The notes beneath the pieces were generated by a model, which saw only the letters and a list, made by a program, of their open reading frames with translations, made no database searches and was not told the origin of the DNA. Shown here piece by piece: positions 48,270-59,700 of a DNA stretch of 64,000 nucleotides. Source of the stretch: Phylloscopus collybita (Eukaryota > Chordata > Aves > Passeriformes > Phylloscopidae); assembly GCA_027886175.1 (NCBI GenBank), contig JAJNNQ010000003.1, forward strand, positions 22,981,501 to 23,045,500, in the 5' to 3' direction. The stretch's first letter is position 1; each line of letters opens with the position of its first letter. The position numbers were made by a program, and so were the translations under genes.

Positions 48270-48545
48270 AATCTCTAGGTTGGAAGACACCTCCAAGATC
48301 ATTGAGTCCAACCCATGCCCCAACACCTCAACTAAACCATGGCACTGAGTGCCACATCCAGGCTTTCTTTAAACCATGATGGTGACTTCACCACCTCCCT
48401 GGGCAGACCATTCCAATACTTTATCACCCTTTCTCTAAAAAAATTTTCCTAATATCCAACCTACATTTCCCTTGGTACAGCTTAAGGCTGTGTTCCCTTA
48501 AGGGAAGACATCACTGACCCACCAGGAAGCCCTCTCCAAACCCAT
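48270..48545 (-). mobile_element. CR1 LINE 3' UTR fragment, minus strand
   Basis: AATCTCTAGGTTGGAAGACA, then CCAAGATCATTGAGTCCAAC, CTGGGCAGACCATTCCAATA and TTTTCCTAATATCCAACCT follow the reverse-complement CR1 3' UTR, with the element 3' end on the left fused to the minisatellite. It is 5' truncated near 48545. Similarity is better preserved than in the 9-kb and 15.8-kb CR1 pieces. Confidence 0.9.
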
Positions 48546-51190
48546 GCTGCAAACAGCAAGAGCCCTCAGCTTTTGGACGACTCGGAGTAGGAAAGCGGCA
48601 CAGATCCCCGTGGCTCTTCAGCAGAACTGAAGAGTGGATTTGCAGTCAGAAGTGCAGGTTCCCTTGAGAAGGTCATGTCTGACAATGCAAAGGAGAAGCT
48701 TTGTTGAGAGACAGCAGACTTTAGAAGTACCAAAGTGTTCAAAGCGGAGCGTTCAGCTGAACTCACGGAGCAGGAGGCGTTTGGCTCCTCTGTGACCCCG
48801 GGAGATCTGGATGCTTTCAAGACACCCCTCTTGGCTGGCTTTGCCTCTCCTCAGCAGATGGTGTTACACGTTCCTTCTGCCCCCCACAGCCAGACACAGA
48901 GAGATGCTTGGTTTACTGGTGAGCCACAAGGTTATTTCGTTCCGACAATGCTGGATTTCTCTTTTTCTCACCTGCGGAAATCAAAGTATTCCCACACCTA
49001 TCACTTAGCAGTTACTCCTCAGAACAGTTTGTTTCCTTTTCAAGTGGAAATCTACAGATTTGTCACCCTTTGAGGATTAGATGAGTGATCACCAGCCTCT
49101 TGCCAGGAGCACAGACAGCTTTGGCTCTGTGCTTTGCTGTGCTGTGCAGCAGTAAATTAGACCACCACTATCTTTTGTGGGGAAATGCCAATATGACTCC
49201 TCTGGTGTCCCCAGTTGCCCCAGGAGGGAAAATCATCAAAGCCAGATTTTTCTTTTTTCCTTTTTCCTGAGAAGATGAATTGCAATAGTGAATTGTCCTC
49301 TAGCTTGTTGGGGTTTTTTTGTTGTTGTTGTTTTTTGTTGTTTGTTGTTTTTTTTTTGTTGTGTTTTTTTTGTTTGTTTGTTTGTTTGTTTTTGTTTGTT
49401 TGGTTTTTTGTTTGTTTTTGTTTTATTTTGTTTTTTGTTCTCCCTGGGAAAAAATGGAGATATTTCACCTATGATAACTTGTGTTGCATTTTTTTGTTAC
49501 AATCAGGCCAGTTGTACTGAGTGCTGTGCATACACTTAAAACAATCCCTGGCCTTGTTCTTGTGAAGGTCTAATAGCAAAAGAAAAATCTTCTTTGAATG
49601 CATGGAGAAAAGGGAAGATGAAAACAGAGAATGTCTTTTCTTCATCCTCTGAAACTAGATCTTTTGACTTGGTAATACTTAATTTTCTGGGCAAACAGGG
49701 TGCTGGCCAGCATGTTCCTGACAACATTGGAAGTTCCTTCTTCTAATGAGCAATTAACCACAGCTCGCATTGGTGCAGTTTTGTATTTAGCTGTGGAATT
49801 CAGGCAGAAACAGCTCACATTTTATGGTTCTTTGATTTTTAAAATGTGTAAAAATCAGCGGAGTGAAGGTTGTTAATTTTGCATATTTTTAAATCACAGA
49901 ACCACAGTTTCTTTGGCTTTGTTTAATCTTCCAAATTCATGGCTTGACTTTATGATACATTCTTTTCAGGAAACAGGAGCTGTAATGCTTTAACAGCTTA
50001 TGCAGAGGCTTTACATATTGGAAACAATTATTTTGTTTTGAGGGCAAGATCATTTGTCTGTACACTGTAGTTCTATGTTGGCATCAAGAGGATGGGGATG
50101 AAACACAGTGAGAGACATACACTGAACTAGTTTAAAAATTAAACTGGACAAAGCTTTCCCTATAGATAGAAGTGTTACTTTATCTGCTGCACATTGATTT
50201 AATAACATAGGAACTCTTCTGGCAGCTAAAGCTGGCTATAAAACTTTTATGTCACCATTATTACAGAATCATCTCCTGAAATATAGGTTTTATTTTGTGA
50301 TTTTTTTTAAATTGCTAAATTGCCTTCAATGAATTTTCTAACACCAAGACTTTCCAAATGAGCTTTCCTCTTTTTCCCCTTTATTCCCTCACCCCCATGC
50401 TCTGTGGAAGCCAAAGGGCTTCCTATGTCTTGAATGCTCATTCTTGTGGCAAGAACCTGATGAGAAAAATTCTTGCCTATGGTTTTTCACATGTTTCTTT
50501 GACCAGAGGAGCATTTTAAAGATTCTAAAGAGGATGTTTCCATCTGACACAGCTGTGGCTGGATGTACGTCACATCTCACATCTTGGGAATGGCATCCTC
50601 AGGAATTACAGACCACTAAATGAGGCAGCCTCTTGTGGGAACTGAGCAGAAGCATCTGCAGGAAGTCCTGGGTGAGGTGGGGGTGTTTGCTGTTTATTCT
50701 ATCTCAAACCATTTGCTTGAAGAACCTCCAAGGCTAAACAAGCCAGCTCCTGATGTGGCAGGAAGAATATTACTCTGGGCTTATTTAATTTGGAGTTAAA
50801 TCATTCACCTGCAAGTTAGTGTGTGAATTTTGCTTCAGTTACTTTAATCAATTTTCATTACTTTTCCGTAGACAAATCCACAATTCCTTATTTTGACTTT
50901 TTTTTTTTTCCTCTTGTGCTTGCTTTATGTTAGCAGGTTGTGATACTTAGGCACCAGACACCAAGTTCAGCCTTCAGTGGAAAGAAACAAAACCAGATGA
51001 GGAAGAGAATTAATTTGCCTGGTGTCTAACAAGAGCCTTCCTTTTACATATACACCAGTCTTTAATGATGTTGATGATTTTGGGATTTTTTTTGAGAAAA
51101 GATTAGACTTCTCTTTCTGTGAGAGTTGTGGGATTGCTGAGATTGGATGGACATGAGGAGGAGTGGGAAAAGAATGTGTTGCCTACAACA
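48546..51190. other. Non-coding interval
   Basis: No gene recognised. It contains the T/G repeat at 49313-49440 and AT-rich unique DNA. Open frames stay at or below 112 codons. Confidence 0.5.
49313..49440 (+). repeat. (GTTT)n / T-G simple repeat
   Basis: About 128 bp of GTT, GTTT and T-run units. Simple repeat; open frames across it are artefacts. Confidence 0.9.
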
Positions 51191-51195
51191 GCATC

Positions 51196-51769
51196 TGTGC
51201 TGATTTGAAAGCAAAACCAGTGAGACTCCCAGTCAGAGATACAATTTAATAAGAGAAGAGAGAAAAAAAGGTAAAATAAACGGACTAATAGAACCTAACA
51301 CCTGTTGGTCAGGGTGTTTGAAGCTGTCCAGAAGTGAGTTCTCCTGGAGTGGCAGATTTGGTTCCACTGGAGCAGAGATGATCCTGAGAGAGAAGGGTCC
51401 AGTGATGGTGAGAAGGGTCCAGTCTTCCTCCAGGGATCTGGTGGAACCAGATATCTTGTGCTCCTGCATCTCAGTTTTTATCTAGATAGGAATGGTTGGC
51501 TCCTCCCACTGGGTGGAGCATCTCACAAAGGAATGTGTCATGCCCTTAGTGAGCCTTAATGGCCCATCAGCAGAAAGCATCTCCCTGGAGGGAGGACAGG
51601 CGGTGTCAGAGATAACAAACACTGCCCCACCTGGTTTAACAGCTGGCCCGTTATCAGAAGGCATCTTCCCCCCTCCCTCCAGAGTTACAACAGATAAAGA
51701 AAAACATCTCCCCAGCTGCTTTCAGCAGATGAAATAGAATACACATTTTTGGTTCCATAACCCAAGACA
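51196..51769 (-). mobile_element. Mosaic solo LTR: family A U3 with a foreign R/U5 (copy 10)
   Basis: A 574-bp LTR in minus orientation. The right part (about 51295-51769) is ordinary family A U3 ending CCCAAGACA. The left part (51196-51295), which is R/U5 in element sense, is unrelated to other family A copies and starts TGTGCTGATTTGAAAGC instead of TGTCTTGGTTTGG. A perfect 5-bp duplication GCATC (51191-51195 and 51770-51774) encloses both parts, so they inserted as one unit. This points to LTR recombination before insertion. Confidence 0.85.
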
Positions 51770-52310
51770 GCATCTCAGAAGTGTAAGGATTCTTTGGATA
51801 TCAAATCCTTTCCTCCACATCCAGTTAGGCTGAGTGGTGCTGGGAGTGTGATGGAAGAGAGGGAACTGCAGTCCCCAGCCCAGCTCAGCCACCCTCGCCT
51901 TCCCATGGTGACAGCACGTGGGCAGGGCTGGCTGGGAGGGCTTCCTAGTGCACAGCTGAGAGCAGTGGTGTGGAAGAGCAGCGATGTGCTGCTGCTAAAC
52001 ACGCCATCCAAGCATCATGGGAATTGGCTGCAGCTCTCTGGAGCTGCTCATGCAGAAACCTGCTAAGAACTCCAGAGGGTGAGTGCACTCCACCGGGTGT
52101 CTGCCCGGTGTTACACGGCTGCTGCTGCTGTGCTCAGTCCATGCCGGCTCCTCATGGGTTAATCATTTACAGCTGTAAGGTTTCCTGTGACATGCTCGGC
52201 CAGATCTAATGTACAGACTTCAATTTGAAGTGAGCAGAGTGGTGAGAAATGAAATGTTTTTGAAAGTTAAATTGCAGTCATTTATATGAAAATGCCTTAG
52301 GCGCTTTGTT

Positions 52311-52328
52311 CCCCCCCACCCCCCCCCC
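52311..52328. repeat. Poly(C) run with one interruption
   Basis: C7-A-C10 on the + strand. Simple tract directly left of a conserved-looking block. Confidence 0.9.
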
Positions 52329-52495
52329 AAAATACACTCATTTTATAGCACCTTAATAATTCATGTGCATATTGGTCACAGACATAAAGCACAAAAATAT
52401 ACATTCTTCATAAAGCACAGATTTTTGAAACGAATAGGAATTGCTACTACCTGATGATGGTAATGCTTGATTAGCTCCATACTATTTAATTGTTG

Positions 52496-52517
52496 ATGAA
52501 TGCTCACGAGCATTCAT
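52496..52517. repeat. 22-bp palindrome
   Basis: Arms ATGAATGCTC and GAGCATTCAT are exact reverse complements around AC. It could bind a dimeric factor as two head-to-head half-sites, or be chance. It sits in AT-rich repeat-free DNA. Confidence 0.8.
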
Positions 52518-55500
52518 TGACACAAATAAGAAGCAGGATGCTCTGCAGTGGTTTGCAGGAAGTCCCCAGAAACACATCTCCTGTAACATCAGATTTATAG
52601 GCACAGCAAGATACATGTGAGGTAGCCAAGTTTAACCCTTGGCTGCACTCAGGGCAAGCTGATATTCAATATGGGATAACATGGAGAGACAATTCCTCTG
52701 GGCACTAACATAGGGATCTCCAGGGAGCTCTTGATTTGTGATGAGTCATTGTCTGTCAAGAGCCAAGGAGGAGCACATCCTACCCCCCAGCTTCTGCAGC
52801 ATGGAGATTTTATAGCAGGGACTAGGCCACTAAGGGTCCTTTGGCACATTGCTGTATTAACACTGCCCTTACCACTGTACTGATGTACAGAGGGCCTTTT
52901 GACTGAACATCCTTGTGCCATTAAACCCTAAAATATTCTTTATCTCCTGTCCACAGGTAAGTGGTGTATACAATAGTAGGATCCTGCTCACACATGCTGA
53001 GTTTTTGTGGTGTAAAACAAACCAGCAACCCCCATCATGTTCATGTTGTCAGAGCTGTTGTGCTACAGAGCTGAGAAAACTGCCTTTCACTGCATTGAAG
53101 TTGGTGTAGCTTCTGCTCTCCTGGAAGGACTTGAGCTCTAAAATGTGTTGGATCAGGTGGGTACCTTGATGCCAATCCCAGAGGGAATTGCAGAGTTGAG
53201 TGAAGAAGCCCACAGGTACATGCCCAGCTCAGGTGTGTTGTTGGAGTTCAACTTTTGCTGTTCTGGAGCAGGATGTAAGCCAACGCCACTGGAATGAGGG
53301 ACTTAAGCAAAATGAATTTTACTCTGGGTCCTGGGTTTGAATTTATGCATTAAACTCAATACTGTTTTTTTCAGAAATGCCACAAGTTATGACTTGTTTG
53401 CCTGATTTCACTTCAGCTCCTGTGATCAGTGATTAAATACAGCAATGGAAAGCGTTCCTGCTCCGGGGGATGGAGATGGAAGAAATGGTCATTCTCTTTC
53501 AATCCTGCTTGCCATAGAAGACAAGGCCAAATCAGTTCAATTTTTGTCAGGAGGGTTTCCCAGTTATCTATCCTTTTGCATTTGAGTGTGGAATCAGGTC
53601 ACCCCTGGCACGGGGCAGATGTGTCAGGGGAGTGTGGCCATGTCCTGCCCGGAGCTGCTGGAGGGAGCGACGATGAACATGTGGACACTGGGAGGATGAG
53701 GCCCCAGATGAGTCTGTGGTGCCTCTTGACATGCAAGCCCAGCTGCCAAGACAACTGTCCCTGAAATTGTGTGGTGTCATAAATCAGCTCTGAGGAAACT
53801 GCTGGAGACAGGAGAAGCAGCACATGAAGTATGGGAATGACTTTACATTGCAGGATGATGAGGACTCTTCTGAAAAAAAAAGATGAAAGATCTTTTGCTG
53901 CAGGTGAGGCATGCTGGGAAGAATAACTTCCCTGTGATTACTCTGTGAGAAATATTTAGTATTTTTTAATCCATCAGTGCATTTTTGTCAGCTGTTAGAG
54001 ACACTGGGGTGACTTTATTCAGAGGTAACTTGAAGACATCACTGTACTATTGGAAGAAAGCAAGTCTGAGCATGTCACCTCTGTTGTTGATAAATATCAG
54101 CCCATTCAAGGTGCTCAACAACTTTAAAGTTTTCAAAAAAAAATTCTTCTTTAAAATTATTTTGCAGCAAAATAATAAATAATATTTACCCCTTTACAAT
54201 AACCTGACTGAGCTTGCGTAAACACATTTCAATAAAATTCTTACACATCATCAAAGTATATTTAATTTTCCTTGAAAATATTTCCAGTTATCCTTCCCAG
54301 TCTCTAAACAGCTTCGTTAAAAGATATTCCTGGTCAGGTCAGGTCAAAAGAAATACACTGGAAAAAAGAGCAGTGTGAATGTGGAGTAGAAAGGGGAGAG
54401 ATTAAGCTATAAAATGTTAGTTTGAGATGTTCAATTCAAAGCTTAGGTCTGCCTTGGTAGAGAAGCTCTGCTTTAGAGGCTTTTTCCTCCAGAATTCATT
54501 TCTTCTCTGGTTTTGAATGTACTGACTGCAGGCCGTGGTGTGCTGCATTATATTTGCAAGCATTTGTAGGAGGGAAAGTTCAGATACTTAGAGCTTGCAG
54601 ACAGGGAGGTACTAATTTGAATTTTTTACTTGCAGCTCCCAAATACTCTTCTTATTCTTAGAGAAAATGGCCAAGGGAAGTTAGGCCCAATGCAGCTATT
54701 TCTTATATAGGTTATTTCATGGCTCTGATTTTTAATTTCTTGTGGTGCCAGAGGCTAAGTGATACAGGCATTTTTAGAAATAGAATAATGATGATAATTG
54801 CAAGTGGTGGGGAGTATATTTCAGAGGAGAGGACTGCAGCAGTACCTTTAAAGACTAAAAAAATATTCTTTAACTCTGTGCTGGGTTTCTGCTCCTGTGG
54901 TCATTTAGTGGGGTGTATTTGGTTTTGAATATGCCTTTGAGGACCCTTGAACAGTTAAGAGAGTGTAATCAAATCACTTAAGGGTTGATATGGCTTTTTC
55001 TGTGGATTATCTGGATGTGGCTGCAATAACTGTGTTGTTTTCCTCTGGCAAATCACTGCTGTGTGCTGCCATGGAATGCCTGCGCACTTAAACTTTATTG
55101 CAAATTTAAATTACATTATTTTGCTGGACAGTAATTCTCTGAAGCATTATAAACCAAATCATTAATTGCTGTTTCTAATGTGCACAATGCACGGGAAAAC
55201 ATTAAGCAATGCTCACAGTTCCCTTTATTATTATAGCTCTTTCAATCCCTAAGGCAGCAGATCATATGGAAACTCCTGGGCAATCTCAGACTGACATTCT
55301 GTGCTTCTGACAGAGATGGCTTTGGGCTGCAGCTGTGCTGGGACCATATGGTATCTGCATATTGTCTTCAAGAATTATTACCAAACAGACTGTTTTGGTG
55401 AGGAGAGATAACCCGATCATAAATACTAATCACTGCAGCTGTACTTTGAGTAACTGTGGAAGTGTCATCATGGAATTCCAGACTTTTCCTGTTTCGCTCC

Positions 55501-55604
55501 TGTTGTGTATTTTCCATACTACTTTATGAGTAAAAATCTATTTTTCAAAGAACTCTTTGGTAACACTGCACACTGTCTGTAAATAAGTGAAGCACTACCT
55601 CCCT

Positions 55605-55657
55605 GCACGAGACTTTTAATCTCAGGGCCATGGGTTTGTGCCCCATGTTGGGCACCA
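55605..55657 (-). other. Primer-binding site extended into tRNA-Lys(CUU) sequence
   Basis: On + this reads as the 3' three-quarters of tRNA-Lys: the anticodon-loop region CTTTTAATCTCAGGG, then the T arm GGGTTTGTGCCCC and acceptor TTGGGC followed by ACCA. About 45 of 53 positions match my memory of vertebrate tRNA-Lys(CUU), and most differences are CpG-type transitions. The CCA end and the abutting LTR identify it as a retroviral PBS copied far past the usual 18 nt. The D-arm side is missing, so it is not a tRNA gene. Confidence 0.85.
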
Positions 55658-55795
55658 ACTGAAGCACTACTCCCCTGCTCGCCCCCCTGGCTGCTGTGCC
55701 AGCTCAGTTTCTAGGGAGCTTTGGGGGAATATGCTTCAAGGAATAGGGTAAAAGATTCAAAAGAGGCTCTTACCTCAGGGGAAATGTTCCAAGGC

Positions 55796-55860
55796 TTTAT
55801 TCTTGAAGGAAGTCCCAGGGGCAAAGAGGGGGAACAAGGAGGAGCAGGGGTTTTTATCTA
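55796..55860 (-). promoter_or_regulatory. LTR TATA-like box and poly(A) signal
   Basis: On the minus strand, TAGATAAAA begins at 55860 and AATAAA begins at 55801, 59 bp apart. The poly(A) signal falls inside the expected R region, unlike family C. Confidence 0.55.
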
Positions 55861-55998
55861 GTCTCTGTCTCTGAATGGGATAGCTGGCACAGAGCCATAG
55901 GTCAGAGACAAGGTAAAGGTAGGGTTAAACTAAGAAGGTTACAGCTTCAGGGGGTCTCTGGAAAAAAAACATTTCCCCAGAGGAATACAACAAATAAG

Positions 55999-56428
55999 CT
56001 GAGCATTTCCTGGACAAGAACATCTGAACTAAGATGCGCTGTACACACAAAATGCAATTCTCATCAGGAGATCTAAGCCAGTGGCTTTCCCTGCCTCGTT
56101 TCACCTCCAAAACTCTAATAATCCCAACTGTAGGGATGAACACTGCTTTTCTGCCTGAGTTCCACTAGCACCAGGGCCTCAGTGAAAAACTGGTGCAGTC
56201 TCATGATTAAGCCTGAGTTCAAGGTTTTGTTGAATTTGACCTTTTCTATTTTTCCTGCAAATAAGTGTATTTCCAATTCCTCGAGAACATTTGTTTGAAC
56301 AAAACTGCCTGTTCCTGGGTCTGCTGGAGTGCTGTGTAATGCTTGCTCAGGTGCTGCTTTCTTGCTAAGGCCCCTTGATCTCAATGACATCTACTGAAGG
56401 ATTTCTTTCATGGGGGCACAGTCAGGTG
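55999..56428. other. Spacer between two ERVK-like LTRs
   Basis: About 430 bp, nothing recognised. Confidence 0.5.
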
Positions 56429-56434
56429 GTTCAC

Positions 56435-56726
56435 TGTAGTCAGGGTTCGTGCCTGCAATGTTTTGACTTGCAGAAAATTCTTTCCCAGGCACAATCTTGT
56501 AAACAAAGGATATGTTTTTCTAAACTATCCTGTTTTCTACATTTCATTCTCAAGGAGGGACTTTGTTTGATGACCCCTTGATGTGACCAATGGGTCCAAG
56601 GATCCCACCTCTTAGGTGGGCTCATTGTAAAAAGGTATAAAGACAGGTGCTTTGGGAATAAACCCAGAATTTCAAACCTTCAGCCTTCTGTGAGTCTGTG
56701 TCCTGATTTTCTGTCCTACAGCGGCA
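56435..56726 (+). mobile_element. Solo LTR, family C copy 2 (ERVK-like)
   Basis: A 292-bp LTR starting TGTAGTCAGGG and ending CAGCGGCA, with a perfect and complex 6-bp duplication GTTCAC (56429-56434 and 56727-56732). It shares GTTCGTGCCTGCAATGTTTT, the CCAAT box and the TATA/poly(A) arrangement with copy 1. No internal region is present. Confidence 0.92.
56587..56662 (+). promoter_or_regulatory. LTR core promoter and poly(A) signal (family C copy 2)
   Basis: CCAAT at 56587-56591, TATAAA at 56636-56641 and AATAAA at 56657-56662. The 21-bp TATA-to-AATAAA spacing repeats that of copy 1. Confidence 0.6.
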
Positions 56727-56732
56727 GTTCAC

Positions 56733-59700
56733 AACTCACTCTCCTCTCCAGGGCGACAGCTTGGTTATGGATTGTGCCTGGTTTGCACATTCAGTGATGG
56801 CTCTGTGTGCCTGCTTGTAGAGAATTGTCAGCATATTCTGTAGTGCTGATCAAATAAACCTCAGGTGTGGTGTTGGAATGATGCTCCTGGTGACAGAGCA
56901 CTTGATTGCTGGCTCATACTGAGGCACTTGTGAGACCTTGTGCCTTCTCAGTTATATTTTGGTAGAAGCTGCCATGGTACTTTGGGCACACTGGCTGTGA
57001 GTGGATTAGGAGAGATTTTGGTGCTGAAGGTGTGAAGGATTTCCTGTGCATTCTTAACATACAAAAGTGAGTGTCAATGGATTGTACAGGAAATGCTTCC
57101 AAATTGGACGTATTTGAGGCAGTGACCTCAGATTGAACTGCAGGAATTCAGAACAGGAGCAGGGCTTGAACCAGGACAGAGTCTGAATGCCTGCCCCACA
57201 GCAGTGTAGGGACACATGCACTGGGCTGCATGTTTTCCAAGTACTGCTTTACATCACTGCTTTCCTGAAACTAAAGTCAAAAGACCATGAGTCTAAGAAT
57301 CTGGAGCTATTTAATTTGCGCCATTAAGAAAACCTGAAGATATTTTGAATTACTTCAAAAGATTTATCATGGAATAAGCAAAGTAGCAGAAGAGAATTCT
57401 TCCCTGGGAGGAGCCCAAGAAAATCAATCAAACCCTGTTCCCTGCCATTAGTTTTATATTGCAAATATGAATGTGGTGACCAGCACAGGGGTACTGATGG
57501 AGCAGAGTGCAGAGCCCAGTCTGTGGAACACCCCTAGTGCAATGAGGATTTTCTTAGTGTAATTCCCCTCATTATAGATACACCAGGTTGCCATGATTTT
57601 TCCTGTCTAAAACCACTGCCATTTTGCACCTTTGCCAACTGGACTTCTGCACGTTCACACGGGTCACAGCTGCAGTGCACAAATGGTGGATGAAGTACTT
57701 TAAGTGTTAAGAAACTGTATTTTAGGTTTAACAAAGCACACAAATATATTTATCACAACCCTTCCTAGGAAGATGCAGTCCAGTTTAATGGGCTTCACCG
57801 AAGCTGTGAATAGAGCTCAAGAGCTGGCTCAGCACCCCTTGCAGTAAGAGCTTCTCCCTGCAGTTCTACTGCTTTGCAATTTGCCTCCTCCTTATTTATG
57901 TTCTTTCATCTTGACCTCATCCTTTTTTTGTAAATGCTAACAAGGCAAAAATTGATGAAGTCCTGCCCAGAACCAAGTACTGATCTCTGTTTTTACTGTT
58001 GATTAACAGAGAAATGTAAAGTGTGTGTATGAATATGTTGAATATTTTATTCTTCATTTTCTGTGTTTTGTGACATTTGTTTTTTTTCACATGTAGAGAG
58101 CTGTGAAAGTTCAGGTGTTGGGTTGTCTGCTGTAGTGGGATCATACTGAGACAGGGTCAGAATACTGAATACATGCAGCCTTCATCACAGAGGGACCCTG
58201 GATTTGGGCACCCAAATATTTGTGAGGGGAAAAAAAGAAAGTTCTTGGAGTTTTGGAATAATCAAGCCTTTTGGAATAATTAAACATAAAAAAACCTGTG
58301 CAAATCCCCTCTTTTACCCCAAAAGTACTGCTTGTTTTCAGCAGTAGGAGTCAATTTGGAGGATTCATAGGGTTTTTTGAAAATGCAGGATTCCAAAGCA
58401 CGATTTAAACGTGATATAGAGTATTGAATGAATAAACAGAGTCCAAGCTTATTCCCTGTCACAGCTCTACAGGTTAAACTGCAAAAGACCCCCTCTGTGA
58501 TGAGTAAAACTATTAGAGGGTGAAGTTGCAAGATGATGCAACTGGTTAAAGTCAGATGTTCTGTGAATAAAACTCCCCCTCAGGAGTTTTCCCTGTCACT
58601 GGGGGTTTTCCTGGCAGTCTCCAAACTGCTTAGCAGGGAGGAATTTATTGGAATCTTTCAACTGGAGTGCTAATTTCAAGCTGCTCACCCTGCCACAAGG
58701 GCAGATTTCTGGGATGAAAATCCTGCAGTCTTTGCCCTCGTGGCAGTTCCAGGGAGCAGTGATTCCATATCAGCTCCTCTGTTTGGACCCTGGTGGTTGA
58801 GGAGAGTGAGACAGGCGGAGCTCTAATCCAAAACTGAGCTGTTTGCTGGATTTGCCAATTTTCAACTAGTGCTCCCACAAGAATATGCTGGAATAAATTA
58901 GGATGCAACTTCTGGAATAAATTAAACTTATGCATGAACTATTGTGTTTGAGGTTGGATGAGAGGAAAGGATGTGGCTTAAAGGCTCAATAATCTTTTTC
59001 CTTTATCCCTGAAGGCTTGCTCCACTGTGGAGGATCCCTTGGAGGCCACTGAATGTGTACAAGGAAAATGTTCTGTGAAGTCATGGTGGACTATGAGAGT
59101 ACCATGGACAGGAAAGCAAAGATCAGATGTGGAATGTACATTTTTAAACCTTGTAAGTTCCCTGCAGTGGGATGGGATGTGCTCACTAACATGTGTCACG
59201 GTGATGGTGAGTGGGTGATGGACTCTGAGGTTTCTTCTACCAGTTCCAAGCACTTTCTGTACCTTGACATTTCTTAGCAGCTCTTCCCTGACACTCTGGA
59301 ATTTCCCTCTTGGATATTTTTCTTTTAGTGAAAATATTTTTAGAGACTTGGTGGTTTTAGGGTGATTGGCTTTTTGGTACAAATCAGGATTCGATTTTGT
59401 GACTTAGGTAATGGAGTTATTCTTAATAACTAACTGAAAACTAAACTAATTTTTTCTTTGAATGTGGAAGCAATTGCAATAGGAGAGCAAAGGCATGGGC
59501 TGCAGAGCAAACCAAGGGGTGAGTCCTGGTTCAGTAAAGGATTGCTCAGGGATGTGCAGAAATCCTCTGTACCATCCTGCACTCCTGTCTAATGACAGCC
59601 AACTGCACTTGAGGAAAAAATTGAGTTTGCATTCAACTCATTTCAGACTTTGGGGGCAAGAAGGGAGGGATGTATTGAGATTATGTAATGTTTTGTTTTC

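Larger units (their letters stand above)
51775..55581. other. 3.8-kb non-coding interval
   Basis: No gene recognised. Candidate conserved AT-rich blocks lie at about 52330-52560 (with a 22-bp palindrome at 52496-52517) and 55000-55460. A C-rich run lies at 52311-52328. Open frames stay at or below 111 codons. Confidence 0.5.
55588..55992 (-). mobile_element. ERVK-like LTR with PBS, extended tRNA-Lys segment and duplicated LTR end
   Basis: Minus-strand element bounded by a perfect 6-bp duplication AATAAG (55582-55587 and 55993-55998). In element sense: a 333-bp LTR (55992 to 55660) starting TGTTGTATTCC and ending GTAGTGCTTCA; the dinucleotide GT; a primer-binding site TGGTGCCCAACATGGGGC; continued tRNA-Lys complement to about 55605; then a second copy of the LTR's last 20 or so bp ending again GTAGTGCTTCA at 55588. 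A TATA-like TAGATAAAA (from 55860) and AATAAA (from 55801) mark U3 and R. No gag, pol or env sequence is present. Confidence 0.88.

Noticed and set aside
3801..51737. Recurrent short open frames with words such as CSTQWEEPTIPTW and HQNHICHSR at many places
   Set aside because: They are the same family A LTR sequence read in different copies. LTRs do not encode these, and the frames differ between copies by indels.
54330..54350. Nuclear-receptor direct repeat (GGTCAGGTCAGGTCA)
   Set aside because: Half-sites overlap instead of being spaced. It looks like a three-unit GGTCA microsatellite.
55588..55657. A functional tRNA-Lys gene
   Set aside because: The D-arm side and 5' acceptor strand are missing, the CCA is encoded, the stems carry mismatches, and the segment abuts an LTR. 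It is a retroviral primer-binding site with extension.
59027..59382. Coding exon with overlapping frames on both strands
   Set aside because: No recognisable domain, no convincing splice context, and frames on opposite strands are equally open.
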